Source: Armillaria gallica (taxonomy: Eukaryota; Basidiomycota; Agaricomycetes; Agaricales; Physalacriaceae). From it: a stretch of 64,000 nt of DNA. The stretch covers positions 124,001 through 188,000 of the forward strand of contig JBANDB010000018.1 of the NCBI GenBank assembly GCA_037576215.1. Reading direction: 5' to 3'. The notes under the pieces are model-generated. The model did no database searches. It saw nothing but the letters and a program-made list of their open reading frames with translations, and was not told where the DNA came from. This document shows, piece by piece, positions 22,641 to 34,011 of this stretch. The position numbers and the translations under genes were made by a program. Position 1 is the first letter of the stretch. Every line of letters starts with the position of its first letter.

Positions 22641-23905
22641 TTTAAGGTCCTCCCCAATCGAACTGGACAGTGCCTTACCAGCACCCCCCTCGCACCGGGA
22701 TTTCCTCATACAGAGATCCTATCCGATTCCGGTCGTGAACATGTCGCCACAGCAATACACACCGAGGGAAATGATGCTTCTTTGTTGGCCTTGGGCGAGA
22801 ACTATATTCAGCGTCTGGATCGTACGTTTCTATCTCTCGCTGAATGATGTTTCCACGTAGTCACGCTGAACTTCCTTGCAGTTCACAAGATACCGATACA
22901 TGGATACACCGATTCCCCGCACGAACAACAGGAGCCATGCGGTTTAAGAACGGTCGTCCCCTAAGTTATTTGACCGCAATCAATGTTGTAAGTCTGCCAT
23001 ACTTTCACGCTCTCACACCGTTCAACGAATAGACGCGCAGGCACTTCATCGCGATGACCATTGCTGCATGCTCGATCACAATATGTGTGACGCAGAGTAT
23101 CTCATTAAAAACGAAAACGAGTGAGCAGTTATTGCCCGAAATCCTGGCCGGGTCCTAGATAACCTCAAGAGCGCGTACATCTGTCCAGGTCTCAACTCGA
23201 ATACAAGAGACGATACTTCATCTCAGAAAGTACGATTCTTGTGAGTTTATTCATGCGTAGTTATCCATTCTTCATCAGCGTCAGTCGATGCATGCCTTCG
23301 GAGACGTAGACAAACTTAACAGCACGGAAATCCGTCGATTGGAGAATAATCTCATGGTGTCTGGTACCCTTCATGGCCTTTCCGTCGCTTGACTGTTTGG
23401 CTTCAAGCTGTGGTGCCCTGCGACTCTGTGACTCTGACGATTCTCAAGATACGTTTTAAGATGGTTAACCAAACACGTAGTATGTGATCATATCTAGTGA
23501 TGGGCTTCTACTGGCGGGCGTTGTCTTTACAACACCTTATCCATAGACTCTACTGCTTCCTAATGTATTGCTCATTTTTCAGGTGCTGCTGAGTATATGA
23601 GCGCCGTTCTTCAGGAGGAAGAAAAAAACGCTCTCATGTTGAGCATATGTGTAATCTCGCTTCAAATGCTTGTCGACGGACACCTTTGGACAGTATTTGA
23701 CCTTTGCTACCAAACACCCCAGTGTATGATCTGACATCGAATCACTTCGTCGTGTTACAATACTGGACACCAATGTATGATATCGTCACAGTTTAATGCA
23801 TGTAGCTCCTTTCTAACTCAGACTTGTTTCGCCAACCAGTTTATACCGACACAATTACGGAATCCAGATCTGTTCGTGATCGAAGAAATTCGGAGAGCCG
23901 CGTAG
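22640..23905 (+). CDS. Unassigned multi-exon gene (model incomplete)
   Basis: Several plus-strand stretches look like true exons but I cannot fix the start or all joins. They include an exon ending near 22821 with ALGENYIQRLD, a second with TDTWIHRFPARTTGAMRFKN ending in TAINV, and a third from about 23040 with ALHRDDHCCMLDHNMCDAEY. A fourth lies near 23280-23360 (MHAFGDVDKLNSTEIRRLEN), and a final one ends TQLRNPDLFVIEEIRRAA with a stop at 23903-23905. The Cys/His-rich third exon is weakly reminiscent of an HNH-type nuclease, but this is a guess. It may be a living gene or a decaying one. Confidence 0.35.
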
Positions 23906-26708
23906 CTGGGCTGACAGTATTTTGGTCCTCCCGATCTGACTCGCGACTTTCAATGTTCAATGTTCAACTCTTGGTCGGTCAAGAGTCTTAGTGCTGAAAC
24001 GAGACTCCTTCTGCAAGGTACATCATCTCACCACATCTCTTGTCATTATCAATGAGGCACACACAAAGCAAGCCTGTCGTCTCTATCAAGTTAGTCAATT
24101 GACCTACTGTCTCGGTTGGATGAAAACGCTCAGAACCTGGATCCACTTTCACGCCGCTTTGAACCTTAACTCTAGAAGAAGAAACTCTAGTTGGCGGCAC
24201 TGCTGGCGGCTATCTGGACCGGCTGCTATGTTGGAGACTCGTGTCCGAGATAAGGGTACACGGAGGCTATAGCATGTAGACGCATGTGTTTCAAGTAACT
24301 CTTCCTTGTACGCTCGGCTGTTTTACATTGTTGAGCGGCATCTTGACGCAAAGTTTATTCAAAGACGAAAGCGCGTCTCCGATGTGATATCCCAAATCGC
24401 TCATATGCATTGCCGCTTAGCAGAATGATATAAGTATACCTCCGAGTGCATCTTACCATTTCTGTAAAACATAGTAAGAAATGCTCCGCCTTCTTTCTGC
24501 TAGAACTTATGAGCACCAACAGATTTTTTTCAGACCTCCAGAGAGACAGTAGGCTTGGTATCGCTTCATATCAGGTCACCGGAAGTACGATTGCATAGAT
24601 CCTAACTTGACCTGCCTGCAGGGGCAATACCGTTTGGCTGGCTTGAGGCAGCTTGAAGCTCCACATTCCGTTCGTCCGACGATGTTTTCTCGCCTTAATA
24701 CGTCCGCTGCTTGATCCTGTCTTTCGTATTCATTGTCTACCGGATCTTAGTGTCGGATTGTCTGATCATACGCCACTGAGTCAAAAGTGGCGGAGACAAC
24801 ATGTCAACATCTAAACGAGACGGATGCGCAATGATGATTTCCTGATATAGCGGCATATTAGGATAGGGTCCTTATCTTCTTCTTCTGACTCGAATCGGTA
24901 ACCATCACCACTCCCAAAATCACAGGAAGCACATCATATGTGAATCCAACTATGGGCCGCGGGTTGAACTTACCCGAAGCTCGACAACACGATGTCGGAC
25001 AAAGTGATGATCGTCGATCGTTACATACACCGTTGAGGATTTCAAATTCTTCGCAGATTCTTTGTACGCTTTTGTTTATTTCTCCATCCGTTCAGATCCG
25101 CCCAAGCTGCATTCAGCCGCTAATCCAGGTTTCAAAGGGATCCAGGAGGCAAAACGTGTACTTTCGCTAGGAATATCTTTCTTCATAGATAACGACATGA
25201 TTCTAAATTTCGCCCATTCATTTATTGCGCTGTGCGGATCCAATTCGATCCTGGGGGAATGCGCTCGGCTTCCGTCCCTTCATATCTCCCTCACGGCTAT
25301 CCGCATAAGTATGTGAACATGCGTGATTACAAATGCATTTTTGATGTGGTATATAACTGACCTTCTCTTCTCTACACGACCCTGTTCCCCCATCTGACTT
25401 TCCAGTTGATACCAGTGGATCCAGGAGCTCACGACTGTCAGGTCGTCTCCGGGCCGTTCTGCTGGCCAGCCTGAAGGCCCCCGGGTACGTCCGAAAGTGT
25501 TATTCTATCCGTTTCCTGAAACTTTACACCGCATGCAGCAGGATCATATGTCGATTTGTAGGACCAACGCTAGCCAGTTTTTCGTGTCTTGACTCTACGA
25601 TATGATGTTATTGCTCAATTATTTGTTCCTGGTCTATCCCATCTATATTCAGGATCTTTATTGCGATCAGCCGCTGCTGCCTGCCTACGTCACCTCCAGT
25701 GAACCATGAAAGCGTGGCGCTCCAGATATGTCATTGTTTCGTGCTTTGAGATGCTTGGACGGATCTCTTCCCTTAGTCCACATTTTCGTGCTCTTTATTC
25801 TAGCACTGGTAGTTGGTCTATCGATGCTACTTCCGCTACCAATAGATGGCCCGAGAACGATAATGAATCCGAGCGCAGAAGATTATCCGCAGACGCTGGG
25901 CGCCCTTGCCACTCCTTCACGCCACTTTCCTCGTGTTTTTCTCGCTGAGTGTCTATGTCCGATTTCACTCGCTCGGAAGTTTGCGATTGTGACGCCACGA
26001 CACTGCATCAGCAGCCGTTACTTGTCAAGTTCCAGAAACTTGCATGGGTAACATGCCGAACTGTATCTGGAGTGGTTGGCTGAAGATCCGGCAGCATGAC
26101 TCCAATCCAAAAAAAACTAACCTTGCGTCGGGTTTGGTGGTCGACTCGTTTCTGTCTGTTCATGGTTTAGCGGCTCTGAGGACGTTCTTTGATGGTTACA
26201 GGTCTTCGATATGATCGATAACGTTTCGGTTACGAATAGTCGAATGTGTACCAAGTCTTGGATATCTGAGGGGGCAGGCAATATATTTTTCAGCTAATTA
26301 TTGCCCTGACGGGTCAGCCAGGATATACATCTAGGCGCTGAGGCTTGATTAACTTCGGTGAGATTTTCCGTTCCGAATGACGCACTTATAATGACCGGTA
26401 ATTTGATGGAAGGTCAATCGGTCACTGGTATGTATTCCGGAATTTTGAGCGGTTCCATTCTTGCAGGTCCCTAATTGCTTTGTTCCAGAACACGAGCAAC
26501 CAATAGGGAAGGAGCCCTACCAACCCATCAAGGCACGTGCAGAAGGCTATATACCAGGATACTATATATATTCACTCAATCCTTTCTTTATTACCATCAC
26601 CTCTTCCCCTCCCCGGTGATACCCCCCGCGTCCTATAACTACCCAGCCCATTCTCACTTTCCGACTCGCTCTCAACTCGAAGGACATCGCTGGCTGCTGG
26701 TCATCAGT
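23906..26708. other. Long region with exon-like fragments but no resolved gene
   Basis: Coding-like plus-strand fragments occur at about 25050-25170 (YFSIRSDPPKLHSAANPGFK), 25380-25500 and 25740-25950 (an ATG-initiated frame at 25728 with one hydrophobic segment). I could not link them or recognise a family. They may be remains of duplicated genes. Confidence 0.3.
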
Positions 26709-27448
26709 ATGCCTCAGAGTATTCGCGGTACCTTATGTGAATCTGCTCGAAAGCTTGGCTACGTCCCAGCCACTGGTTTCGAGCCTCTGCAGGGCCCTGA
26801 GGTCGTCAACATTGACGAACCCCGGTTGAGCCCTATCTGGTTCGCGCCACCAGGCCCTCCATGCCCGTCAAGTACGTCCCGTCGGTGGAGCATGCAATCA
26901 CCGATCACTGACTGTCCTTGCAGAAGATACCGACATGCATGAGCTGCCGAAGACGAAAATCAGAATAACACGATATCGCCAGAGGGGCAAACCTCGGGAA
27001 GAATGTGAAGTAACGCAGGAGGAGGTCCTTGCCAACATGCTTGCGGGGACAAGTATCACTTCGGGACCAAGATGCGAACAGGAAAAATCTGCATCATCGG
27101 ATTTCTCCCCGGGCCTTCGTGGTCCTGAGTATGGTCAGTGTCATGATTATATCTGCTTGGAAACACTCATCCCTGACCATCTTCTCACGCTCTCAGTCCC
27201 TCGGTGCCTATCAATGGGCAACACCCCAACGCCCAAAGCTGATTCAGATCTCGCTCAAAGGTCGAACGCTGAGAGGGGAAGAAAAGGTGAGACACCCTCG
27301 GCCTCGGTCGTGCTTGTCTCGTTCTGATTCAATTGTAGCTCGACGAAGCGTGCCTTATAGCCCGTATCAGTATTGTCCAGCATTGGAACAGCCAGACCGA
27401 GGCCGAGGGACGAGGGATCCGTCCCCCATGACTGTTGTTTTTGACTAG
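26709..27448 (+). CDS. Uncharacterised small protein, family member 3 (RR[ST]-PYQY family)
   Basis: Function unknown. Four exons: 26709-26871, 26927-27133, 27197-27286 and 27339-27448, 570 nt, 189 aa, with all introns in phase 1. Exon 1 ends with LSPIWFAPPGPPCPS, closely matching LGPLWFIPPRF of the gene at 11391. Exon 2 starts at the shared S|NT junction and is basic (KTKIRITRYRQRGKPREE) with a probable helix after it. The last exon begins ARRSVPYSPYQYCPALEQ, the clearest version of the family C-terminal motif. The acceptor of intron 1 is GAAG, three bases past a CAG; the downstream choice gives the family junction. No membrane segment or signal peptide. Confidence 0.75.
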
Positions 27449-28624
27449 TATGCTGCGTATATTTAACGTGTAATTCTATATCTATACTATTCTATCCCAT
27501 TCAGTTTGGATTTGCGATGACCACGGGAACAGTCAAAATTGATTCAGCAAGGGCCTAGGGCTGCTATTCCATCAGTACCCCTGGGCGCTTAAATGTCGTC
27601 TACATAAGCATTTACTTAGGGATTATCAACCTGGAATTCACCACTGCTAATTTGCCAGATATTCACCGCCCTGCGTGTGACATTGATACTAGAAATCCGT
27701 CCTTCACCTTGTCGGGTTACTACTTTTGTTTCTGAGTCCTTAATGATATCCAAGATGCTAGTAGATTAGTCCGACGTTTTTACAAATTATTGATATGATT
27801 GTAGGAGGTTTCTATTGCTTGTTCACGTCTTTAGATGTTGTCATCTATCTAGATTCTCTAATCAGACTTCGAGTCTGAGCCGATCAATCTAGACGACCAA
27901 TGGGTTTTGGTGTTGTTGATAAATCATGACGGCAGAATTCGTCGAACTTTTCTGACTCTACACGCTGAAGACGTTTAATGAAGAAAATCACTACTGAGTG
28001 GCGAATATAATGCTTGCGAAGGGATTTTGAATTCTGGACATGTTGCATCAGCGAACATTATATGAGACCCGGGGATCGTCCCTTCGACGGTCGCAGCCTG
28101 GCACAATTATAAGTATTATCCACCCAGTGTCCCGGCCAGAGAATGAGATAAATTCACTAGCTAGGCTGCTCTAAACGTCCCTAAGTTTGGGTCGCTCAAC
28201 GAGACTTCCCAGTAAACACCCTTAGCTCTCTTTCCCACTCTCGTAATCCTCCTCGCAATGTTCGATATAGAAACAGATACCTTCGTCTTTCTCGACGCGA
28301 CCAGGATACTCCCTTGGGATGTTATTATTGCTTCTTCGAAACTGTTATCGATATGCATCAATTGGAACTTCTGAAGGACGCCTTCGGGGGAAGGGGCGTG
28401 GTGACGGGAGAGAAGGCGGTTTGGAATAACGACGATATACGTGAAACGGCCTCATCTCAGCCTTCGCGGTCCGAGCGAGGCGCCTTATTTTCTTCTTTTG
28501 GCGATTAAGCACCAGCGGGAAATGTTCTATAAACCACAATGATACAATATGGCGGCGGCGAGATAAGGGCTCATTATTTCGTCACACTCTGACAGCGTTT
28601 CGACCAAGATTGAGTTGGACGGTG
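27449..28624. other. Intergenic region, nothing recognised
   Basis: AT-rich, with short frames only and no family or splice evidence. Confidence 0.4.
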
Positions 28625-29840
28625 TCAAGGATACTGATGGGGACGGGCCACCATCATTGAGTATCGCGATGTGGTCCACTCTGCCTTGGCCGTAACAACC
28701 GCGTGGGGGTATTCGAGCATGGAAGATGTCACTGACGGACACGCCCAGAATAGTAACAGAGCAATGATACTCTATGAACACAATCAGTACGGCAACTGAT
28801 GACACACCTTGAATACGGCCTGTGCCATTGGATCGACTCAATGATGTTGCTAATCATGTCTGGTAGGAGAAATGAAAGTATAGCTGAGGTATTTTATTCA
28901 CCAAGAAGGGGGCGATCAAGGTGAGAATAAGAGTAGTCAGATAGTTCGCCCATGAATTCGAAGAACACATTCCCGAGCCCGAGAGTAGGTCCTGAGCCTC
29001 TTCAATGACACTCGTTCGCTTCCTGCTGCCAGTTTCAGAAGGCAGATTCAACCCGTCGTAGTATGGGTCCATGTGTACACAAGGATGACTCCGCGGAAGC
29101 AATTAATGAGTGCGGATAGGGGTTTGTTGGCAACGGCGAACTAAAACGCGCAGCCGCCGAGTTCGGTTTCACTTGCGGACGCTGGGGCTAGTCGGCAGCG
29201 GAACAGCTGCTGTGTAAGTGCACTAGGAAATTATGCATTGAATGATCTGTAGTTAATGTAGACTGCAAACGGTGATATTCTCATGGCAAGTACCGAACTC
29301 GCGGCAAGGAGATTTCCTGCTGAGAGTGTATTTATAAGTAGCAACAGACACGAATAAAGTGTTGAAACATCACCTCATTGCTAGCGAGTTCACTTTCTAA
29401 CACCTACGAGTTCCGCGGGTATATAATAAAGCGGCTTGCCAGGCTACTGATCAACATTTCAGCCTTGGATCACATGAAATCTCCACGGCAAGGGACTTCA
29501 GCATTGTAAAAGTGGCTAATTTTTTATCATCTGATTTTGTCGCCTGTTAGAAACTGCGAGCTCGACTGATGGTGGGAAAGTCCTGGGGCACATAGAAAGG
29601 TGTGAGAAGGATATAGGTCTCAGATGTGTACACGCACGAATCAGATCAAATAGAGATGTTTCAAGTAAACAGGGACGTAGCTGATGTGAATCCAGCCATG
29701 GTGATCATGGACGCAGGCCAAGTTTTCCCTAGGTACGTGCCGCGAAATCCAAAGAAAAGTCCAGGCACGAGAAAGCCCTGAAGTGCAGATCAGATAGAAA
29801 ATTTGCAATGAATAGAAAGGAAGACTAGTCGGAACCGGAA
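28625..29840 (-). CDS. Unassigned multi-exon gene (model incomplete)
   Basis: The 3' part is supported by frame: an exon starting CAG|AC with MISNIIESIQWHRPYS is followed by a ~40-nt intron and the exon SIIALLLFWACPSVTSSMLE ... TAKAEWTTSRYSMMVARPHQ, stopping at 28625. Upstream, exon-like stretches occur near 28980 (FEFMGELSDYSYSHLD) and 29690-29790 (GFLVPGLFFGFRGTYLGKTW). I could not join them or recognise the family. At least one stretch is strongly hydrophobic, so a membrane protein is possible. Confidence 0.3.
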
Positions 29841-29871
29841 TCACACAGCCCAGGTGCCGTGATCTCGATGA

Positions 29872-30851
29872 TCACTCTAAGATAGGCGCCTCGGAGTGTT
29901 GGCTGGAATTCTGAGCTAAAATTTTTGATCCATTCTGGGTCTTTGTCTATACCTGGGAACAGGGAATATCAGCCTTGGCAATTGCATCGGCTTCATGATT
30001 CTGAAATTAGATCAATTTGCAGGTGCCGAAGACGAAGACGTCGAAGAGCCAGGTCATGAAGAGAAGGGCCGGCATCATTTCCCAATCGTACCTGCTTGAT
30101 GACACGCCTCGGGACGAAGTGGGCCAGATGATCCTGAAACGAGCACGCTTGACAGTAGTGGTGGCATCAGGAACCAGAGGTGAATACATCATAGTTCAAA
30201 GGGTTCAGATCTCGCCAGTTTTGCTTTTAGTGCATCATCCAACGTCTGACGCGTATGCGCCAATTTAACCTTTGATCTTTTCTTTTCCATCTGATGAAGC
30301 TGCTGCTCGAGCCTTTCCACTTCACAATTAGCGGATCTGTCGACTATATGTCTTTGCATGATTTCTAGAGTCCAGGGTTTTCTTCCTCGTGAACGGTATT
30401 GAACACTTATGGCGCGTAGAACTTCTGTTCAAGCTCTTGGTAGGACTTTGAAGGATTTGGTTCGATGAAGACACGCCAAACGATTGGGATAATATAACGA
30501 TGACATTGCCTAGACAGGGAGTGAAGCTATAGGCTGAACCGTTATGAAAAATAAGGGTGGGTCTACCTCTGGTATAAATGAGGTAGATGGGTCAGTAGTA
30601 TTTCGCAATAGTAGTGCAGAAATCATAGACGAATATCATACCAGTAGAGAACTTAGCCCTACAGGTGGGATACACAGCTGTGAGTCCGTCGGGTCTACTC
30701 ATGACGAGATATAGTAGGATGACCACTGCCTCCTGAGAGGCCAAGGCAGTATTAGCTGGATATTCGGTCCCGTGCATGGAGATTTACTTACCGGATGGTT
30801 ATATTCTGCCTCTGTATAGTCGCAAACACCGATTGTGCACTGGTCCGACAT
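29872..30851 (-). CDS. Hypothetical protein with predicted coiled coil (tentative model)
   Basis: The start is ATG at 30851 (MSDQCTIGVCDYTEAEYNHP), followed by an intron and EAVVILLYLVMSRPDGLTAV. Middle joins are uncertain. The 3' part is better supported: a coiled-coil stretch (NCEVERLEQQLHQMEKKRSK) is joined in phase 0 to DHLAHFVPRRVIKQ, NHEADAIAKADIPCSQ and NSSQHSEAPILE, ending at a TGA at 29872. The family is unknown to me, and the two ends may belong to separate genes. Confidence 0.35.
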
Positions 30852-31245
30852 GGCGGTAATTAATCAGGAAACAGAAAAACAACGCCGGGAAGACCGAGTA
30901 CCTTTCACGTGACTGACGCGTCGTCTGGACAGGGGCATAATGTATTGATGATATTGTCGTGTTTTCAGTGTCCAGTCTCCACCTGCATCCGTTATTCTTC
31001 AAATTGTCACATTGTCACGAGCAATATAGCTCATGTAACTGAACTGAGTCATCAGAAGGTGTAAATTCATCTACACGAGTGACGAATATACTAAACAAAT
31101 TGTGACAAATCCGCGAACGCAATTGGTACAACTATGCAACACAATACAACACGTTCGAAAGTTTATGTCCATGAGCTATATGCCAAGTCGTGATAATTCT
31201 GGTACAATTGTGAATTCATATGATGTCCAAAGGCTTAACGCCCTT

Positions 31246-31759
31246 TCAAGCCGGAGGACCACCAGTGATGGTAAATTCGGGGCTCCAGTTACCAGAGTCT
31301 CCGAAAACTGTATGAAGTAAGGACCAATCAGCAATCAGTATAGGTCCCATCTACCCTATCAGAGAAAAATGATACGTACGAACGATAATATAATCATCGC
31401 CCTCCACGACCCATGGAACCGTGACGTCCTGTTTTCCTGAACGGAGATCAAAATCTACTGCGAGTTCTACCGCACCATGTCAGCGTCACAGCGACAATCG
31501 ATGGAAAGAACGAAGAAGACATGCCTGGACCAAACGCATAATCACCCTTCCTAAGCCAAATTGAGGCTCGGTTCGAGATATTTACTGGGGCATTGGATGT
31601 ATCCCAGGTAACAGTTTGCGTGGTGTTGACCGTCCACACTGTGTTGGCATCGGGACTCGTGATCGGGGGAGAGTATACATCTCGAGGAATAGGGACGGGG
31701 GTGGCGAGGACGGATGCTACGAGAGCAGTGAGCATGGTGATGGGGAGCGTCAACTTCAT
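31246..31759 (-). CDS. KRE9/KNH-like small secreted protein, duplicate 1
   Basis: Small extracellular or wall-associated protein of the Ser-Thr-rich/KRE9-KNH type, a family linked to beta-1,6-glucan and cell-wall assembly in yeast; its role in mushrooms is unproven. Three exons: 31759-31531, 31466-31380 and 31307-31246, totalling 378 nt, 125 aa. It has a signal peptide (MKLTLPITMLTALVASVLAT), then the domain core: DVYSPPITSPDANTVWTVNT, TQTVTWDTSNAPVNISN, WLRKGDYAF, DFDLRSGKQDVTVPWVVEGD, and GDSGNWSPEFTI. Skipping the first intron would cause a premature stop. No GPI signal is visible; the protein is only the N-terminal domain of the family. A TATA box lies about 86 bp upstream, and a duplicate is at 37630-38135. 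Confidence 0.88.
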
Positions 31760-31844
31760 GATGAGGTCGTTAGATTAGTAGAGAGTATTGGTGTTTAGTT
31801 GAGCTGGGTCAAGAAGACGGATTTCAATGGCAGCCCACTGCGTA

Positions 31845-31853
31845 CCTTTTATA
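31845..31853 (-). promoter_or_regulatory. TATA-like box of KRE9-like duplicate 1
   Basis: TATAAAAGG on the minus strand, about 86 bp upstream of the ATG at 31759. It is conserved, with flanking sequence, in the second copy at 38241-38249. Confidence 0.55.
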
Positions 31854-32587
31854 TGACCTTGCTGTCAATATTAATAGAAAATGATCCCGCAAGGCCGTAT
31901 TATCTAGACGCAAGGATGGCTTGCCGTCCGAAACGCGGCGTTTTGCACACAGCATATACCCTACACTTACTCTGGCTTAAACTTTCTCCCCCCAATAAAG
32001 TGTAACATGATCCGGGACTGGACACATGAATCAGAAAGACACTGCGGCATACTTAGTCCTTTCCCTTGCGTCGCCGAAACTGGGTAAACATACTAGTGTC
32101 GTTTTACCACTGCACGGCTTGAACTTGCCGTCGCCAGTGTCTCGGCCTTCTTCCTTCCATCCGGACTGTGCATTCTGAGTAAGACAAACTCTCGGTATTG
32201 CTTGGTGACTGCACTTGTCGCAAGACCGATCTCTGCGGCCCGGCGACAAGCGGTGGACTTGAGGATACTTACTAGGGTCTATGGACCTTGTGCCTAACGG
32301 TGAACACTGACCGCTCCGCCCCATAGAAGGCGGACGCTATTTCACCGGTGATGATGTGAATACAAACAGAAAAAAAAGGACGATTATCATGTGGCTCCAA
32401 AGCAAAGGTAGAACGCTAGCGGCGCAACCGCGTTCCGTACGACCATCGGCAACCGGAATTTCAGGCTGGAGTTGGGTAGAATATCAAGGAAGATACAAGC
32501 TTTCTACCCTGAGAAAATGAAGACGATGACGAACGGGGGCCGCTTAACCAGCAGTCGACGCTGAGGTGTCCTATAAGACAGACTGAT

Positions 32588-33028
32588 CTAGGGAGTGGAT
32601 GGCGATTGCTGAAGCAAGAAGGGTGCATCATGACGAAGTGACGAACACGACGTTGCTGTGATGAAGGGGACGTGCATACGCCAGCGAAGGACGTCCAGAT
32701 AAGTACATCCAGATACGTCAGACCTAGACTTCTTCAGTGACAAAATCTCCTGTTGACGAGTAACAGCGAGCACCTGCTCCATAATCTTAGGGTTTATCAG
32801 GTGTGTCCCATCCAAGGTCAATTCGAGGTCGCAGTCGAGGCTGCAGGAAGATGGAAGCCGAAAAGATATTAATATTTCCGGCAGCACTATTGTGATACGC
32901 TGCACGATATACGTTCGGTGAGCTGGCACTCGGGAATAGTGCACGCAGCACGCAGAATCTGAGCTAACATCAAGGCCCTGCTGGTTTAGAATCAGATCAG
33001 CCCAGAGAAAGAAAGGAACCAAATACAT
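32588..33028 (-). CDS. Hypothetical frame within the segmental duplication
   Basis: Open frame of 146 codons with an ATG at 33028, containing EQVLAVTRQQEILSLKKSRS and YLDVLRWRMHVPFITATSCS. The homologous stretch in the other duplicate (about 38.9-39.5 kb) keeps parts of this peptide in two different frames, so at least one copy is broken. No domain recognised. It may be a remnant of a longer gene rather than a functional ORF. Confidence 0.3.
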   Translation of the reverse strand: MYLVPFFLWADLILNQQGLDVSSDSACCVHYSRVPAHRTYIVQRITIVLPEILISFRLPSSCSLDCDLELTLDGTHLINPKIMEQVLAVTRQQEILSLKKSRSDVSGCTYLDVLRWRMHVPFITATSCSSLRHDAPFLLQQSPSTP

Positions 33029-34011
33029 CGCGAACCCACATTAACATGTGCGGCTCTACACGAAGTAAACAGAGTCAGTGCGGGCGGTTCAGATTTGCAT
33101 GAGAGAGAAGCTTACTTCCTGCAGACTTCCAGTTGAGGCCCATCTGAAGGGCGTTAGTTATCCATGGAACAGGCTAGTACAGACTTTCAAGATTTGGGAA
33201 TGGCGTGACAAGGTCGCGTCCATGTAACTGTCATCTCTCTGCCTGTCCGCGATAAAGAGTGTGGGTCCATATGTACAGATCGCTAAGCTGTTGATGGGCT
33301 GCCACAGCCACCCAGGTCGGAAACTGTCATCATCCGCTCGTCATTGAATCAAAATTGTAGTATGGGCCTTGAGAAGTAAGAGTCAATAATGGAAATCCAT
33401 GATAGGCGCTTGGAAGGGTTGTCGTAGTAATGCATTTTGTGGGAAATTTTTCTTTAGAAGGAGGTACAGGCTTGCGTGGGCGGTGCGGTTACTTCGTCTA
33501 TGGATTGGGTGGGAAATAACTTTGTGAGCGATATCAAAAGATGATAACCACGTACGAGCATGTTATGTTGGCATGGCTCGTCGCTGTTGATGCGGTGATA
33601 TTTTGGGATACGTAGTCGAGATATCACAGCGACAGAATAGTGAGTTACCCAGCGCCTGAGGCCTGAGGGTCTGGTAAATTTTGTCTATCGAATTTCTCTC
33701 GAGGGAGAGACGTGACCCATCTCCCAGGATCCCAGTTGAAGTACTAGTCTAAATAATACCCTTCCCTGCCCCTTTAGATTACGGTTTTAGAGAGCCATTG
33801 TGACGTCTCCTGCATTTTCAAAGCGCTGTTGACTGTCGCTAAGCAGGGTCATGTCGCCGAAAGACTCCGAAACAATCATCAACAAATAGACGGGGTAAAT
33901 CTGGCGTCTCGCGACTTGGTGCCATTTGGTCTACTTGCCGTCCCCGTCACGACCGTTTCCGTTTCAACGGCTGTCTGGTAAATTATCGGACTTTGTCACA
34001 CCTCGAAGTGG
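33029..34011. other. Intergenic region, nothing recognised
   Basis: Upstream of the coiled-coil gene; no exon, repeat or RNA gene recognised. Confidence 0.4.

Larger units (their letters stand above)
31130..33040. repeat. Segmental duplication, copy 1
   Basis: About 1.9 kb that aligns with 37.6-39.5 kb in the same orientation. Shared landmarks are the 3' flank of the KRE9-like gene (GTACAATT...GAATTCATATGATG versus the 37.6-kb equivalent), the gene itself, its TATA box, and a later block with CTTGCCGTCGC. Also shared are a minus-strand stretch encoding KSRSDVSGC and YLDVLR.RM, and the right edge AGAAAGGAACC. The copies are diverged by substitutions and small indels, so the duplication is not recent. 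Confidence 0.75.

Noticed and set aside
31448..31530. Read-through of exon 1 of KRE9-like duplicate 1 as the protein end
   Set aside because: It ends in an unrelated peptide. Removing a 64-nt intron restores the family sequence and total frame.
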